From assembly GCA_012103495.1 (NCBI GenBank), contig WLWR01000070.1, positions 1 through 7,930 on the forward strand: a stretch of 7,930 bases of DNA, in the 5' to 3' direction. Under the pieces are notes generated by a model, which had not been told where the DNA came from, ran no database searches, and saw only the letters and a program-made list of their open reading frames with translations. This DNA is from Legionellales bacterium. GTDB taxonomy: Bacteria > Pseudomonadota > Gammaproteobacteria > WLWR01. Below, one piece after another: positions 1 to 6,260 of this stretch; within the stretch, counting starts at the first letter, position 1, and each line of letters opens with the position of its first letter. The position numbers and the translations under genes were made by a program.

Positions 1-1430
1 TATTGCTCTCTGCCATAATGATCTTCAAATCGTACAATATCATCTTCTCCCAAGTAATGACCGCTTTGAACTTCGATCACTTCTAATTCGACCTTACCGG
101 GATTGGTGAGTCGATGTTTTGTACCCACTGGGATGTAGATTGATTCATTTTCACTAAGCATAATTTGTTGATCATCTTTTTGTACAAGCGCAGTTCCAGT
201 TACAACCACCCAGTGCTCAGCACGGTGATGATGCATTTGCAGCGACAAGCTGGCACCTGGTTTGACTGTGATTCGTTTTACTTGAAATCGATTGGCAAAA
301 TCCAAACATTCATACGCACCCCATGGACGATAAACTTTTAAATGCGTTTCGTGCTCTGAACGTTGCTGTTGTTGCAATTCATTGACAATTTGCTTCACCT
401 GTTGCACTTGCTGAATGTCGGCAACCAACACCGCATCGGCACTTTCAACCACCACGATGTTTTCTAAACCGACGGCAGCCACCAAACGGTGCTCTGAACG
501 CAAATAACAATCGTGACATTCACGACTTAACACATCGCCTATCGCGACATTGCCTTGTTCATTTTTCTCGGTGGTTTCATACAATGCCGCCCAAGATCCC
601 AAATCATTCCAAGTTAAATCCAGTGGGATCACCACTGCGTCTTGGGTTTTTTCCATCACCGCATAATCAATTGAATCAGCCGGACATTCGGCAAAGGTTT
701 CTGCATCGACACGCACAAAGTCCAAATCATTTTTGCTATTGGCTAACGCTTGCTGACAAGCCGCCAACATTTGTGGTTGGTGCGTGGCCAAATGAGATAA
801 ATAAACCGATGCTTTAAATAAAAACATGCCACTGTTCCAAAAATAATTGGCATCATCACAGTAACGTTGTGCATCCGCATGATTTGGTTTTTCGATAAAT
901 TGGGCCACCGTATGTGCTTGCAAAGTATCCTGCTCTGCGATGGGAATCCCTGCTTTGATGTACCCATACCCCACTTCCGCTTGGCTGGGGCAAATACCAA
1001 AGGTAATTAATTTATCCTGTTGCGCCACGCTTGTGGCAAAAGCGACCGCCGTTTGCCATTGAGCCACTTGATCGATGTAATGATCCGCCGGCAAAACTAA
1101 TAAAAATGGATCGCTCCCTTGCTGTTGTGCCGTTATAGCAGCCAATGCAATTGCCGGAGCCGTATTACGGCCTTGGGGTTCTAACACAATGCTCGTCGGC
1201 GTCACGTCAATTTGTCGCAATTGCTCAGCGACCATAAATCGATGGGTGTCTTGACAGACAACCAGCGGTGGTAAACAAGCCATGCCTTGCGCACGCTGGA
1301 TCGTGGCTTGCAGCATGGTGGTTTCACCCATCAATGGTAAAAACTGTTTCGGATAAATACCTCTGGACAAAGGCCAAAGTCTTGCGCCGCGACCACCGGC
1401 AAGAATCACGGGTAAAAGTTGTTGTCCCAT
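1..1430 (-). CDS. manC: Mannose-1-phosphate guanylyltransferase / mannose-6-phosphate isomerase (bifunctional), 3' end at window edge
   Basis: A cytoplasmic enzyme that makes GDP-mannose from mannose-1-phosphate and GTP, and whose C-terminal cupin interconverts fructose-6-P and mannose-6-P; it supplies exopolysaccharide or O-antigen synthesis. The frame is open for 476 codons from the ATG at 1428-1430. The guanylyltransferase domain (about residues 1-350) shows LAGGRGARLWPLSR (10-23), YPKQFL (26-31), LEPQGRNTAPAIAL (83-96), LVLPADH (111-117), FIEKP with the expected Lys (178-182), WNSGMFLF (198-205) and WNDLGSW (274-280). A Gln-rich linker (about 339-357) leads to the type II isomerase cupin, with RPWGAYE (368-374), LSLQMHHHRAEHW (395-407) and YIPVGTKHRLTNPG (432-445), ending in GEDDIVRFEDHYGR. 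Family members are about 475-485 aa, so the stop is at or just outside the window; the codon at the edge begins TA (stop or Tyr). A GAGGA ribosome site lies at 1440-1444, 9 nt before the ATG. The usual GGSGTR signature reads GGRGAR here. AlgA, CpsB and XanB are names for the same family. Confidence 0.95.
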   Translation of the reverse strand, partial: MGQQLLPVILAGGRGARLWPLSRGIYPKQFLPLMGETTMLQATIQRAQGMACLPPLVVCQDTHRFMVAEQLRQIDVTPTSIVLEPQGRNTAPAIALAAITAQQQGSDPFLLVLPADHYIDQVAQWQTAVAFATSVAQQDKLITFGICPSQAEVGYGYIKAGIPIAEQDTLQAHTVAQFIEKPNHADAQRYCDDANYFWNSGMFLFKASVYLSHLATHQPQMLAACQQALANSKNDLDFVRVDAETFAECPADSIDYAVMEKTQDAVVIPLDLTWNDLGSWAALYETTEKNEQGNVAIGDVLSRECHDCYLRSEHRLVAAVGLENIVVVESADAVLVADIQQVQQVKQIVNELQQQQRSEHETHLKVYRPWGAYECLDFANRFQVKRITVKPGASLSLQMHHHRAEHWVVVTGTALVQKDDQQIMLSENESIYIPVGTKHRLTNPGKVELEVIEVQSGHYLGEDDIVRFEDHYGREQ

Positions 1431-1465
1431 TTCAATTTGTCCTCATCTTTGCTAGCATTAACATT
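1431..1465. promoter_or_regulatory. Divergent manC/symporter intergenic gap, promoter candidates weak
   Basis: Only 35 bp separate the two divergent start codons, so any promoters must overlap the coding starts. For manC, the best -10 is CATAAT (complement of 1463-1468, 5 of 6 to consensus), which lies over the symporter ATG; its -35 is poor (TTAAAT, 17 bp upstream). For the symporter, TAGCAT (1453-1458) could be a -10 placing the transcript start about at the ATG, with a poor -35 (TTTCAA, 1430-1435). These are readings by eye and neither is strong. Confidence 0.25.
1440..1444 (-). promoter_or_regulatory. Ribosome binding site of manC
   Basis: GAGGA on the minus strand, 9 nt upstream of the manC ATG. 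It supports the start at 1430. Confidence 0.7.
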
Positions 1466-2794
1466 ATGTCGTTTTCTCGTCCCAAATTTAATTTAACCAA
1501 GCAGATTATCATCGCCTTAGTGCTTGGCAGCCTACTTGGTATCACCCTCAATTTACTGCCCTTTGATTTTGTACAATTATGGCTGGTTGATTATTTGCTC
1601 GATATTGGCGGGCAAATCTTCCTATCCTTAATCAAAATGTTGGTAGTACCCATCGTATTTGTGTCATTAGTAACCGCCATTTGTAATCTCGGGCAGGAAG
1701 ATCAATTTGGCCGCATTGCGACAAAAACGTTCGCATTATATCTAATCACCACCGCAATAGCCATCACCTGCGCCTTATTCATCGCCAACCTGGTTGGGGT
1801 TGGGCGTGGTGCGAATTTGAGCGCGGACGCTGATTTTCAACCGATCACAGATACCTCGGTGAAAAGTATTGTCTTAGATTTAGTTCCCCAAAACCCTTTT
1901 GCCGCATTGGCCACCGGTGATTTATTGCAAATCATTATCTTTGCTATCTTATTCGGCCTGGCCATTCATTGGGCGGGGAAAAAAAGCCAAGGCATTAAAC
2001 AATTATTTACCGGGCTTGATAGCGTGGTCATGACTCTTGTACACATGATTATTCGCTTATCACCTTATGGCATTTTTTGTTTGATTGCCGTGGTATTTGC
2101 CAAATTAGGATTTAGTATTTTGGCAGACATGGCGGGTTATTTAGGCACGGTTTGGTTGGTATTGGCCATTCAATGTTTTGTCTTATATCCGGTGTTATTG
2201 ATCTTGTTAAGTAAAATGCCACCGTTGTATTTCTTTCAAAAAATGGCGCCAGCTATGTTGTTTGCCTTTAGTACTTCCAGTAGCAATGCTTCGATCCCAA
2301 TTGTTTATGAAACATTGACAAAGAAATTACGCATTAAAAAATCCGTCGCAGCATTTGTAGTCCCTTTGGGAGCCACTGTCAATATGGATGGCACAGCGAT
2401 CATGCAAGGAGTTGCCACCGTATTTATTGCCAATGCTTATGGTATTGAATTGACTTTAGTCAACATGCTGATGGTGGTATTAACTGCGACGTTAGCCTCC
2501 ATTGGCACAGCGGGCGTTCCCAGCGTCGGATTGATCACCTTGACATTGATTCTGGCGCAAGTAGGCTTGCCCATTGAGGGTATTGCCTTGATTATTGGTA
2601 TTGATCGTTTGTTAGATATGACACGCACTGCCGTAAACATCACTGGGGATTCGATGGTCGCATGTATTGTCGCCGAAGACTCCAAAAAGCATCAAGCTAC
2701 ATCTGGTCGAAAATCAGCTTCGACAAAAGAAAAAAAACCGATTGCAAAATCAAAATCTCCCTCCGCCAAAAAATCACCCACTGTAGATAATTAA
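1466..2794 (+). CDS. Dicarboxylate/amino acid:cation symporter (DAACS / SLC1-like, GltP/DctA type)
   Basis: An inner-membrane secondary transporter that imports an acidic amino acid or dicarboxylate with Na+ or H+. The 442-aa protein begins MSFSRPKF and has the family's hydrophobic pattern: transmembrane segments through about residue 265, then hairpin 1 with STSSSNASIP (269-278), TM7 NMDGTA (306-311), hairpin 2 IGTAGVPSVG (346-355) and TM8 DRLLDMTRTAVNITGD (380-395). Aligned to GltPh, D380, D384, R387, T388, N391 and D395 correspond to D390, D394, R397, T398, N401 and D405, so the cation and substrate sites are intact. The TM8 Arg favours an acidic substrate. Residues about 406-442 form a Lys/Ser-rich cytoplasmic tail not needed by the fold. 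The start at 1466 was chosen because the open frame continues upstream to 1268 only as antisense of manC and the protein there has no family likeness. There is no Shine-Dalgarno sequence before the ATG. The last 21 bp overlap the convergent aminopeptidase gene. Exact substrate is unresolved. Confidence 0.93.
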   Translation: MSFSRPKFNLTKQIIIALVLGSLLGITLNLLPFDFVQLWLVDYLLDIGGQIFLSLIKMLVVPIVFVSLVTAICNLGQEDQFGRIATKTFALYLITTAIAITCALFIANLVGVGRGANLSADADFQPITDTSVKSIVLDLVPQNPFAALATGDLLQIIIFAILFGLAIHWAGKKSQGIKQLFTGLDSVVMTLVHMIIRLSPYGIFCLIAVVFAKLGFSILADMAGYLGTVWLVLAIQCFVLYPVLLILLSKMPPLYFFQKMAPAMLFAFSTSSSNASIPIVYETLTKKLRIKKSVAAFVVPLGATVNMDGTAIMQGVATVFIANAYGIELTLVNMLMVVLTATLASIGTAGVPSVGLITLTLILAQVGLPIEGIALIIGIDRLLDMTRTAVNITGDSMVACIVAEDSKKHQATSGRKSASTKEKKPIAKSKSPSAKKSPTVDN

Positions 2795-4183
2795 AAATTG
2801 AAACATAGCGCGTAACGTCATGGCTTCACCACCCACCGGATGACCAGGGCGTTGACTCGTATTCCATGCCATTAAATCCACATGCACCCAAGGCGTGTTT
2901 TTCTCAATAAAATGCTGTAAAAATAATGCAGCGGTGATCGCTCCCGCATAAGAGCTGGCGGCAGAGTTTACCAAATCAGCAACGTCCGACTGCAGCATGC
3001 TTTGATATTGTCTCACCAATGGCAATCGCCACATGGGATCTTGCACTTGTTCAGCACATTGACTTAACTGAGTAGCAATCGTGTCATTGTTGGTAAACAT
3101 CGCAGGCACATCCGGTCCCAACGCAACCCGCGCCGCGCCAGTGAGCGTAGCAAAATCAATCAGCAAGTCCACCGGTTCTTCACTGGCAAAACTCAATGCG
3201 TCAGCCAATATTAACCGTCCTTCCGCGTCGGTATTGTCAATTTCCACCGTGGTGCCATTGCGCAAGGTTAAAATATCACCCGGCCGATAAGCCCGGCTGC
3301 CAATAGCGTTTTCCACCGCGGGAATCAACACTCGCAATCGAATCGGCAATTGCGCCTGCATGATCAATTTGGCCAACCCCAACGCATGCGCCGCTCCACC
3401 CATGTCTTTTTTCATCAAACGCATGCTGTTGCCTGGTTTTAAATTCAACCCCCCGGTGTCAAAGCAAACCCCTTTGCCCACCAAGGTAATCTTGGGATGT
3501 TTGGGATCACCCCACTGCAAATCAATTAAATGCGGCGGACAATCACTGGCTTGCCCCACAGCACAGATGGCAGGAAATTGATGCCGTTGTAATTGTCTAC
3601 CACTGTATACTTTGCATTTTGCCTGATAGGTTTTTGCTAATCTTTGTGCTTGCTGAGCCAAAGCTACTGGTGTCATCACATTGGCAGGTTGATTGATTAA
3701 ATCACGCACCCAATGAATGGCTTCAACCAAAGACAATACCTCGGCCAACACCGCATCGGTTAATTGCAATTTAGGCCAACTGACCGGCGTCTCGGAAGTT
3801 GGGTTGATTTGAAAACGATAACAAGCCATCCCCCATCCCAAAGCCAAATTCACCCATTGTTCGTGAGTGAGTGGATTAACCAATCGATATTCATGTTGTT
3901 TTAATTGGTTGGGCAAAAATGCCAATGCGGTAACATCATCGATATCGGCAACCCCGACCAAGATTTGCTGCAATTGACCTTGTTCATTGGGTAACCAACA
4001 ATGCGTTTGTGGTTTGGCACAAAACGATTGTTGTGCAACCCATTGATTGACTTGCCGCGATTGGCCCGTTAACCACTGCGTGCATTGCGTTTGAGTCAGC
4101 AACAATAATTCGATTGCTTGCCCACCGGTTTGCGCAAAACAAGCCGGCGATGAATCAGACCAAGCAGTCACGTGCGCAAACAT
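2774..4183 (-). CDS. M17 leucyl aminopeptidase family protein
   Basis: A probable cytosolic dinuclear-metal aminopeptidase that removes N-terminal residues from peptides. It is 469 aa, slightly shorter than E. coli PepA (about 500). The N-terminal half (to about residue 155) is divergent. The C-terminal catalytic domain has VGKGVCFDTGGL (235-246), KPG (249-251), MKKDMGGAA (257-265) and the M17 signature NTDAEGRL (317-324). Metal ligands K237, D242, D260, D319 and E321 and catalytic K249 and R323 match bovine lens LAP K250, D255, D273, D332, E334, K262 and R336 with one constant offset of 13, so the active site is complete. It is the last gene of the etfB-etfA-ald operon. Its ATG lies 29 bp inside the end of ald, with AGGA at 4191-4194 spaced 7 nt, so translational coupling is likely. 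Its 3' end overlaps the convergent symporter gene by 21 bp. It may be a paralogue rather than the main PepA, hence no symbol. Confidence 0.92.
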   Translation of the reverse strand: MFAHVTAWSDSSPACFAQTGGQAIELLLLTQTQCTQWLTGQSRQVNQWVAQQSFCAKPQTHCWLPNEQGQLQQILVGVADIDDVTALAFLPNQLKQHEYRLVNPLTHEQWVNLALGWGMACYRFQINPTSETPVSWPKLQLTDAVLAEVLSLVEAIHWVRDLINQPANVMTPVALAQQAQRLAKTYQAKCKVYSGRQLQRHQFPAICAVGQASDCPPHLIDLQWGDPKHPKITLVGKGVCFDTGGLNLKPGNSMRLMKKDMGGAAHALGLAKLIMQAQLPIRLRVLIPAVENAIGSRAYRPGDILTLRNGTTVEIDNTDAEGRLILADALSFASEEPVDLLIDFATLTGAARVALGPDVPAMFTNNDTIATQLSQCAEQVQDPMWRLPLVRQYQSMLQSDVADLVNSAASSYAGAITAALFLQHFIEKNTPWVHVDLMAWNTSQRPGHPVGGEAMTLRAMFQFLIIYSG

Positions 4184-5270
4184 AAGGGTATCCTAAGTCT
4201 TTAGCCACTGCTTGATGTGTCACTTTTCCTTGATGCACATTCAATCCCATTAATAAATAATCATCGCTAAGCAATGCGTGGGAAACCCCTTGTTCGGCCA
4301 ATTGAATGATGAATGGCAACGTAGCATTGTTTAAAGCAAAAGTCGAAGTACGTGGCACCGCACCGGGCATATTCGCCACACAATAATGAATGATGTGTTC
4401 CACAATGAACGTAGGTTCTTCATGCGTGGTTGGCCGACTGGTGGCAATGCATCCCCCTTGATCAATGGCAACATCAACCACCACAGAACCCGGATGCATC
4501 TTACGCAATAAATCCACTGAAATTAATTTAGGCGCCGCGGCGCCAGCCACCAGGACTGCACCAACCAATAAATCCGCCGAAGCAACGTAATGTTCAATCA
4601 CTTCACTGGTTGCATAAATACAATTTAATTTAGCGCCAAATTCCGCATCCAAATATCGCAATCTCGGCAATGATTTTTCCAGTACAGTGACATTGGCTTC
4701 CATCCCAATAGCAATGCGAATGGCATTAATGCCAACCACCCCACCACCGATAATCACCACATTGGCAGCAGCCACACCCGGCACACCGCCTAATAAAATA
4801 CCACTACCCCCTTGTGATTTCTCCAAACAATGCGCACCGGCTTGAATCGACATCCTACCAGCCACTTGACTCATAGGCGTCAGCAAAGGCAAATCACCCG
4901 CCACACCGCCTACGGTTTCATAAGCAATAGCGGTACAACCCGACTCGACCAATAATTTGGTTTGTTTTGAATCAGCAGCCAAATGCAAATAAGTGAAAAT
5001 AGTTTGTCCTTCACGCATCATCAAACATTCCTGAGATCGCGGCTCTTTGACTTTAATAATCAATTCTGCTTGCTCAAACACTTCCTCAGCGCTGTTTAAA
5101 ATCACAGCACCAGCAGTCTCATATTCCGTATCCGCGATATTAATCCCAACACCCGCACTGCGTTCAACAAACACACTGTGTCCTAACTGAGTCAATTCAC
5201 GCACACTGGCTGGCGTTAATCCAACTCGACTTTCTTGTGGTTTAATTTCTTTGGGTACCCCAACTTGCAT
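4155..5270 (-). CDS. ald: Alanine dehydrogenase (NAD-dependent)
   Basis: Catalyses reversible oxidative deamination of L-alanine to pyruvate and ammonia with NAD+, in the cytoplasm. From the ATG at 5270 it is 371 aa, the length of M. tuberculosis Ald, with matching numbering. Substrate and catalytic residues R15, K75 (KVKEP), H96 (YLHLAAD) and D270 (AIDQGG) are all present. The Rossmann nucleotide-binding loop is IIGGGVVG (173-180), followed by E198 at the ribose-binding acidic position (usually Asp), still consistent with NAD rather than NADP. The conserved CVANMPGAVPRTST stretch is intact. A TTG at 5276 is also in frame (373 aa), but the start at 5270 fits family N-termini (M-x-VGVPKEIK). 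TAAGGAG at 5281-5287 overlaps the etfA stop; its GGAG is 10 nt from the ATG and 4 nt from the TTG. The gene follows etfA by 14 bp and overlaps the aminopeptidase start by 29 bp. Confidence 0.96.
   Translation of the reverse strand: MQVGVPKEIKPQESRVGLTPASVRELTQLGHSVFVERSAGVGINIADTEYETAGAVILNSAEEVFEQAELIIKVKEPRSQECLMMREGQTIFTYLHLAADSKQTKLLVESGCTAIAYETVGGVAGDLPLLTPMSQVAGRMSIQAGAHCLEKSQGGSGILLGGVPGVAAANVVIIGGGVVGINAIRIAIGMEANVTVLEKSLPRLRYLDAEFGAKLNCIYATSEVIEHYVASADLLVGAVLVAGAAAPKLISVDLLRKMHPGSVVVDVAIDQGGCIATSRPTTHEEPTFIVEHIIHYCVANMPGAVPRTSTFALNNATLPFIIQLAEQGVSHALLSDDYLLMGLNVHQGKVTHQAVAKDLGYPYVCARDCLV
4191..4194 (-). promoter_or_regulatory. Ribosome binding site of the aminopeptidase, inside ald
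   Basis: AGGA on the minus strand, 7 nt before the ATG at 4183. It lies within the last codons of ald, so translation of the two genes is probably coupled. Confidence 0.6.
4531..4544. repeat. 14-bp all-G/C perfect palindrome inside ald
   Basis: GGCGCCGCGGCGCC is its own reverse complement and encodes the AGAAAP stretch of Ald (residues about 242-247). An uninterrupted G/C palindrome stands out in a gene of moderate GC. In RNA it could form a 5-bp stem with a 4-nt loop. No function is evident. Confidence 0.7.
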
Positions 5271-5280
5271 AGCCAATAAA

Positions 5281-5287
5281 CTCCTTA
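5281..5287 (-). promoter_or_regulatory. Ribosome binding site of ald overlapping the etfA stop
   Basis: TAAGGAG on the minus strand; its TAA is the etfA stop codon. GGAG is 10 nt from the ATG at 5270 and only 4 nt from the TTG at 5276. Neither spacing is ideal, so the family length decides the start. Confidence 0.6.
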
Positions 5288-6247
5288 CTGATGTGATTGC
5301 AATTGTTCAATAAACTCTGGCACTAGGGTAAATAAATCCCCTACTAACCCATAGGTTGCAATTTGAAAAATTGGCGCGTTTTCATCTTTATTAATGGCGA
5401 CGATTACTTTGCTATCTTTAATCCCCGCCAAGTGTTGGATCGCACCAGAAATTCCCACTGCAATATACAATTCAGGCGCAACAATTTTACCGGTTTGCCC
5501 CACTTGATAATCGTTTGGCACCAATTGAGCATCCACTGCGGCACGCGTGGCACCCACTGCCGCATTCAAACAATCGGCTAATTGCTCAATTAATTTAAAA
5601 TTTTCCGATGATCCCAACGCTCGCCCACCAGAGACAATCACTCTGGCAGCAGTAAGTTCCGGTCGATCCAGTGGGGTTGCAGCAAATTCAACAAACTCGG
5701 TTGCCAGTGTATCCCCTGTTTGTTCAAGCCGTTGTATAGACACTGCTTGAGTCAAAGGTTGCGCCACTGCAAAAGCAGTGGCGCGAATAGTCATTAATTG
5801 GATGGCATCGGACGATTGAAACGTAGCAATCGCATTGCCGGCATAAATAGGACATTTGACTGTTTGACGATCAACAATTTCAATCACATCCGACATTTGT
5901 CCCACATCCAACAAGGCTGCGGCACGCGGTAAGATATTTTTACCAAAGGTAGAAGCCGGCGCCAACACATAATCGTAAGCCTCCGCCAAATCAGCGATCA
6001 ATCGGGCAGCACTTTCGGCCAATGGATATTGGTAAGCAGGATCCTCTGCAATCAATAATCTCACCTGTTCGCTTTGATTCGAACCTGCTTGCCAGCCGTG
6101 GTTACATTGCGCTAAGAGTGAATCGGTCACTTCACCTAATATCAATAAATCAATCGAGACGCTTAATTGCAAACCTGCAGCAATGGTTGATAAGGTGGCA
6201 GGCTTGATTTGTTGCTGATCGTGTTCAACGATAATTAATACATTCAT
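5285..6247 (-). CDS. etfA: Electron transfer flavoprotein alpha subunit
   Basis: The FAD-carrying subunit of the soluble ETF heterodimer, which accepts electrons from acyl-CoA and related dehydrogenases and delivers them to ETF-QO. From the ATG at 6247 it is 320 aa. The N-terminal domain starts MNVLIIVEHD. The C-terminal FAD domain shows VSGGRALGSSENF (205-217), GATRAAVDA (232-240), VGQTGKIVAPELY (249-261) and the family signature GISGAIQHLAGIKDSK (265-280). Human ETF-alpha R249, T266 and H286 correspond to R235, T252 and H272 with a constant offset of 14, so the flavin site is intact. An in-frame ATG at 6253 would add two residues. The AGGA at 6257-6260 is 9 nt from the ATG at 6247 but only 3 nt from 6253, so 6247 is preferred. 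It follows etfB by 11 bp. The gene carries a perfect 10-bp stem-loop at 5761-5784. Confidence 0.97.
   Translation of the reverse strand: MNVLIIVEHDQQQIKPATLSTIAAGLQLSVSIDLLILGEVTDSLLAQCNHGWQAGSNQSEQVRLLIAEDPAYQYPLAESAARLIADLAEAYDYVLAPASTFGKNILPRAAALLDVGQMSDVIEIVDRQTVKCPIYAGNAIATFQSSDAIQLMTIRATAFAVAQPLTQAVSIQRLEQTGDTLATEFVEFAATPLDRPELTAARVIVSGGRALGSSENFKLIEQLADCLNAAVGATRAAVDAQLVPNDYQVGQTGKIVAPELYIAVGISGAIQHLAGIKDSKVIVAINKDENAPIFQIATYGLVGDLFTLVPEFIEQLQSHQ
5537..5564. repeat. Bulged stem-loop inside etfA
   Basis: The outer arms TGCGGCA (5537-5543) and TGCCGCA (5558-5564) pair. The inner arms GTGG (5547-5550) and CCAC (5554-5557) pair around a 3-nt loop, leaving a 3-nt bulge at 5544-5546. It lies in the Ala-rich segment that contains GATRAAVDA. 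Synonymous Ala codons make such repeats fairly easy by chance. Confidence 0.5.
5761..5784. repeat. Perfect 10-bp inverted repeat with 4-nt loop, inside etfA
   Basis: The arms GCGCCACTGC (5761-5770) and GCAGTGGCGC (5775-5784) are exact reverse complements around AAAA, which is UUUU in the etfA mRNA. Eight of ten pairs are G-C. It encodes about residues 155-163 (RATAFAVAQ). No U-run follows on either strand, so it does not look like an intrinsic terminator. It could be an mRNA stability or pausing element, or chance. Confidence 0.85.
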
Positions 6248-6256
6248 ATCCATAGT

Positions 6257-6260
6257 TCCT
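6257..6260 (-). promoter_or_regulatory. Ribosome binding site of etfA overlapping the etfB stop
   Basis: AGGA on the minus strand, sharing bases with the TAG stop of etfB (TAGGA). Its spacing of 9 nt to the ATG at 6247, against 3 nt to the ATG at 6253, decides the etfA start. Confidence 0.6.

Noticed and set aside
213..223. GTGCT-C-AGCAC inverted repeat in manC
   Set aside because: A 1-nt loop cannot form a hairpin and the arms are short; treated as chance.
743..1000. 85-codon minus-strand frame inside manC, and a 77-codon plus-strand frame at 584-817
   Set aside because: Both lie out of frame or antisense within the intact, conserved manC reading frame.
1268..1465. In-frame upstream extension of the symporter (66 extra residues)
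   Set aside because: It is wholly antisense to the start of manC, has no transporter-like sequence and is not needed for family length; the ATG at 1466 fits the family.
2437..2685. 82-codon minus-strand frame opposite the symporter
   Set aside because: Antisense of the conserved TM7-TM8 coding region, with no independent support.
2706..2724. Inverted repeat GTCGAA / TTCGAC near the end of the symporter gene, as a terminator
   Set aside because: On the plus strand it is followed by A-rich, not T-rich, sequence. On the minus strand the T-run precedes it. Neither arrangement terminates transcription.
2730..2757. Run of eight T on the minus strand downstream of the aminopeptidase stop, as a terminator
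   Set aside because: The only hairpin before it is GATT/AATC, 4 bp, too weak for an intrinsic terminator. The T-run is explained by Lys codons (AAA) in the symporter tail.
425..3759. Exact 15-nt repeat CCAACACCGCATCGG at 425-439 and 3745-3759
   Set aside because: Both copies encode an (A/T)DAVL stretch in the same codons in unrelated proteins; chance coding similarity is the simpler explanation.
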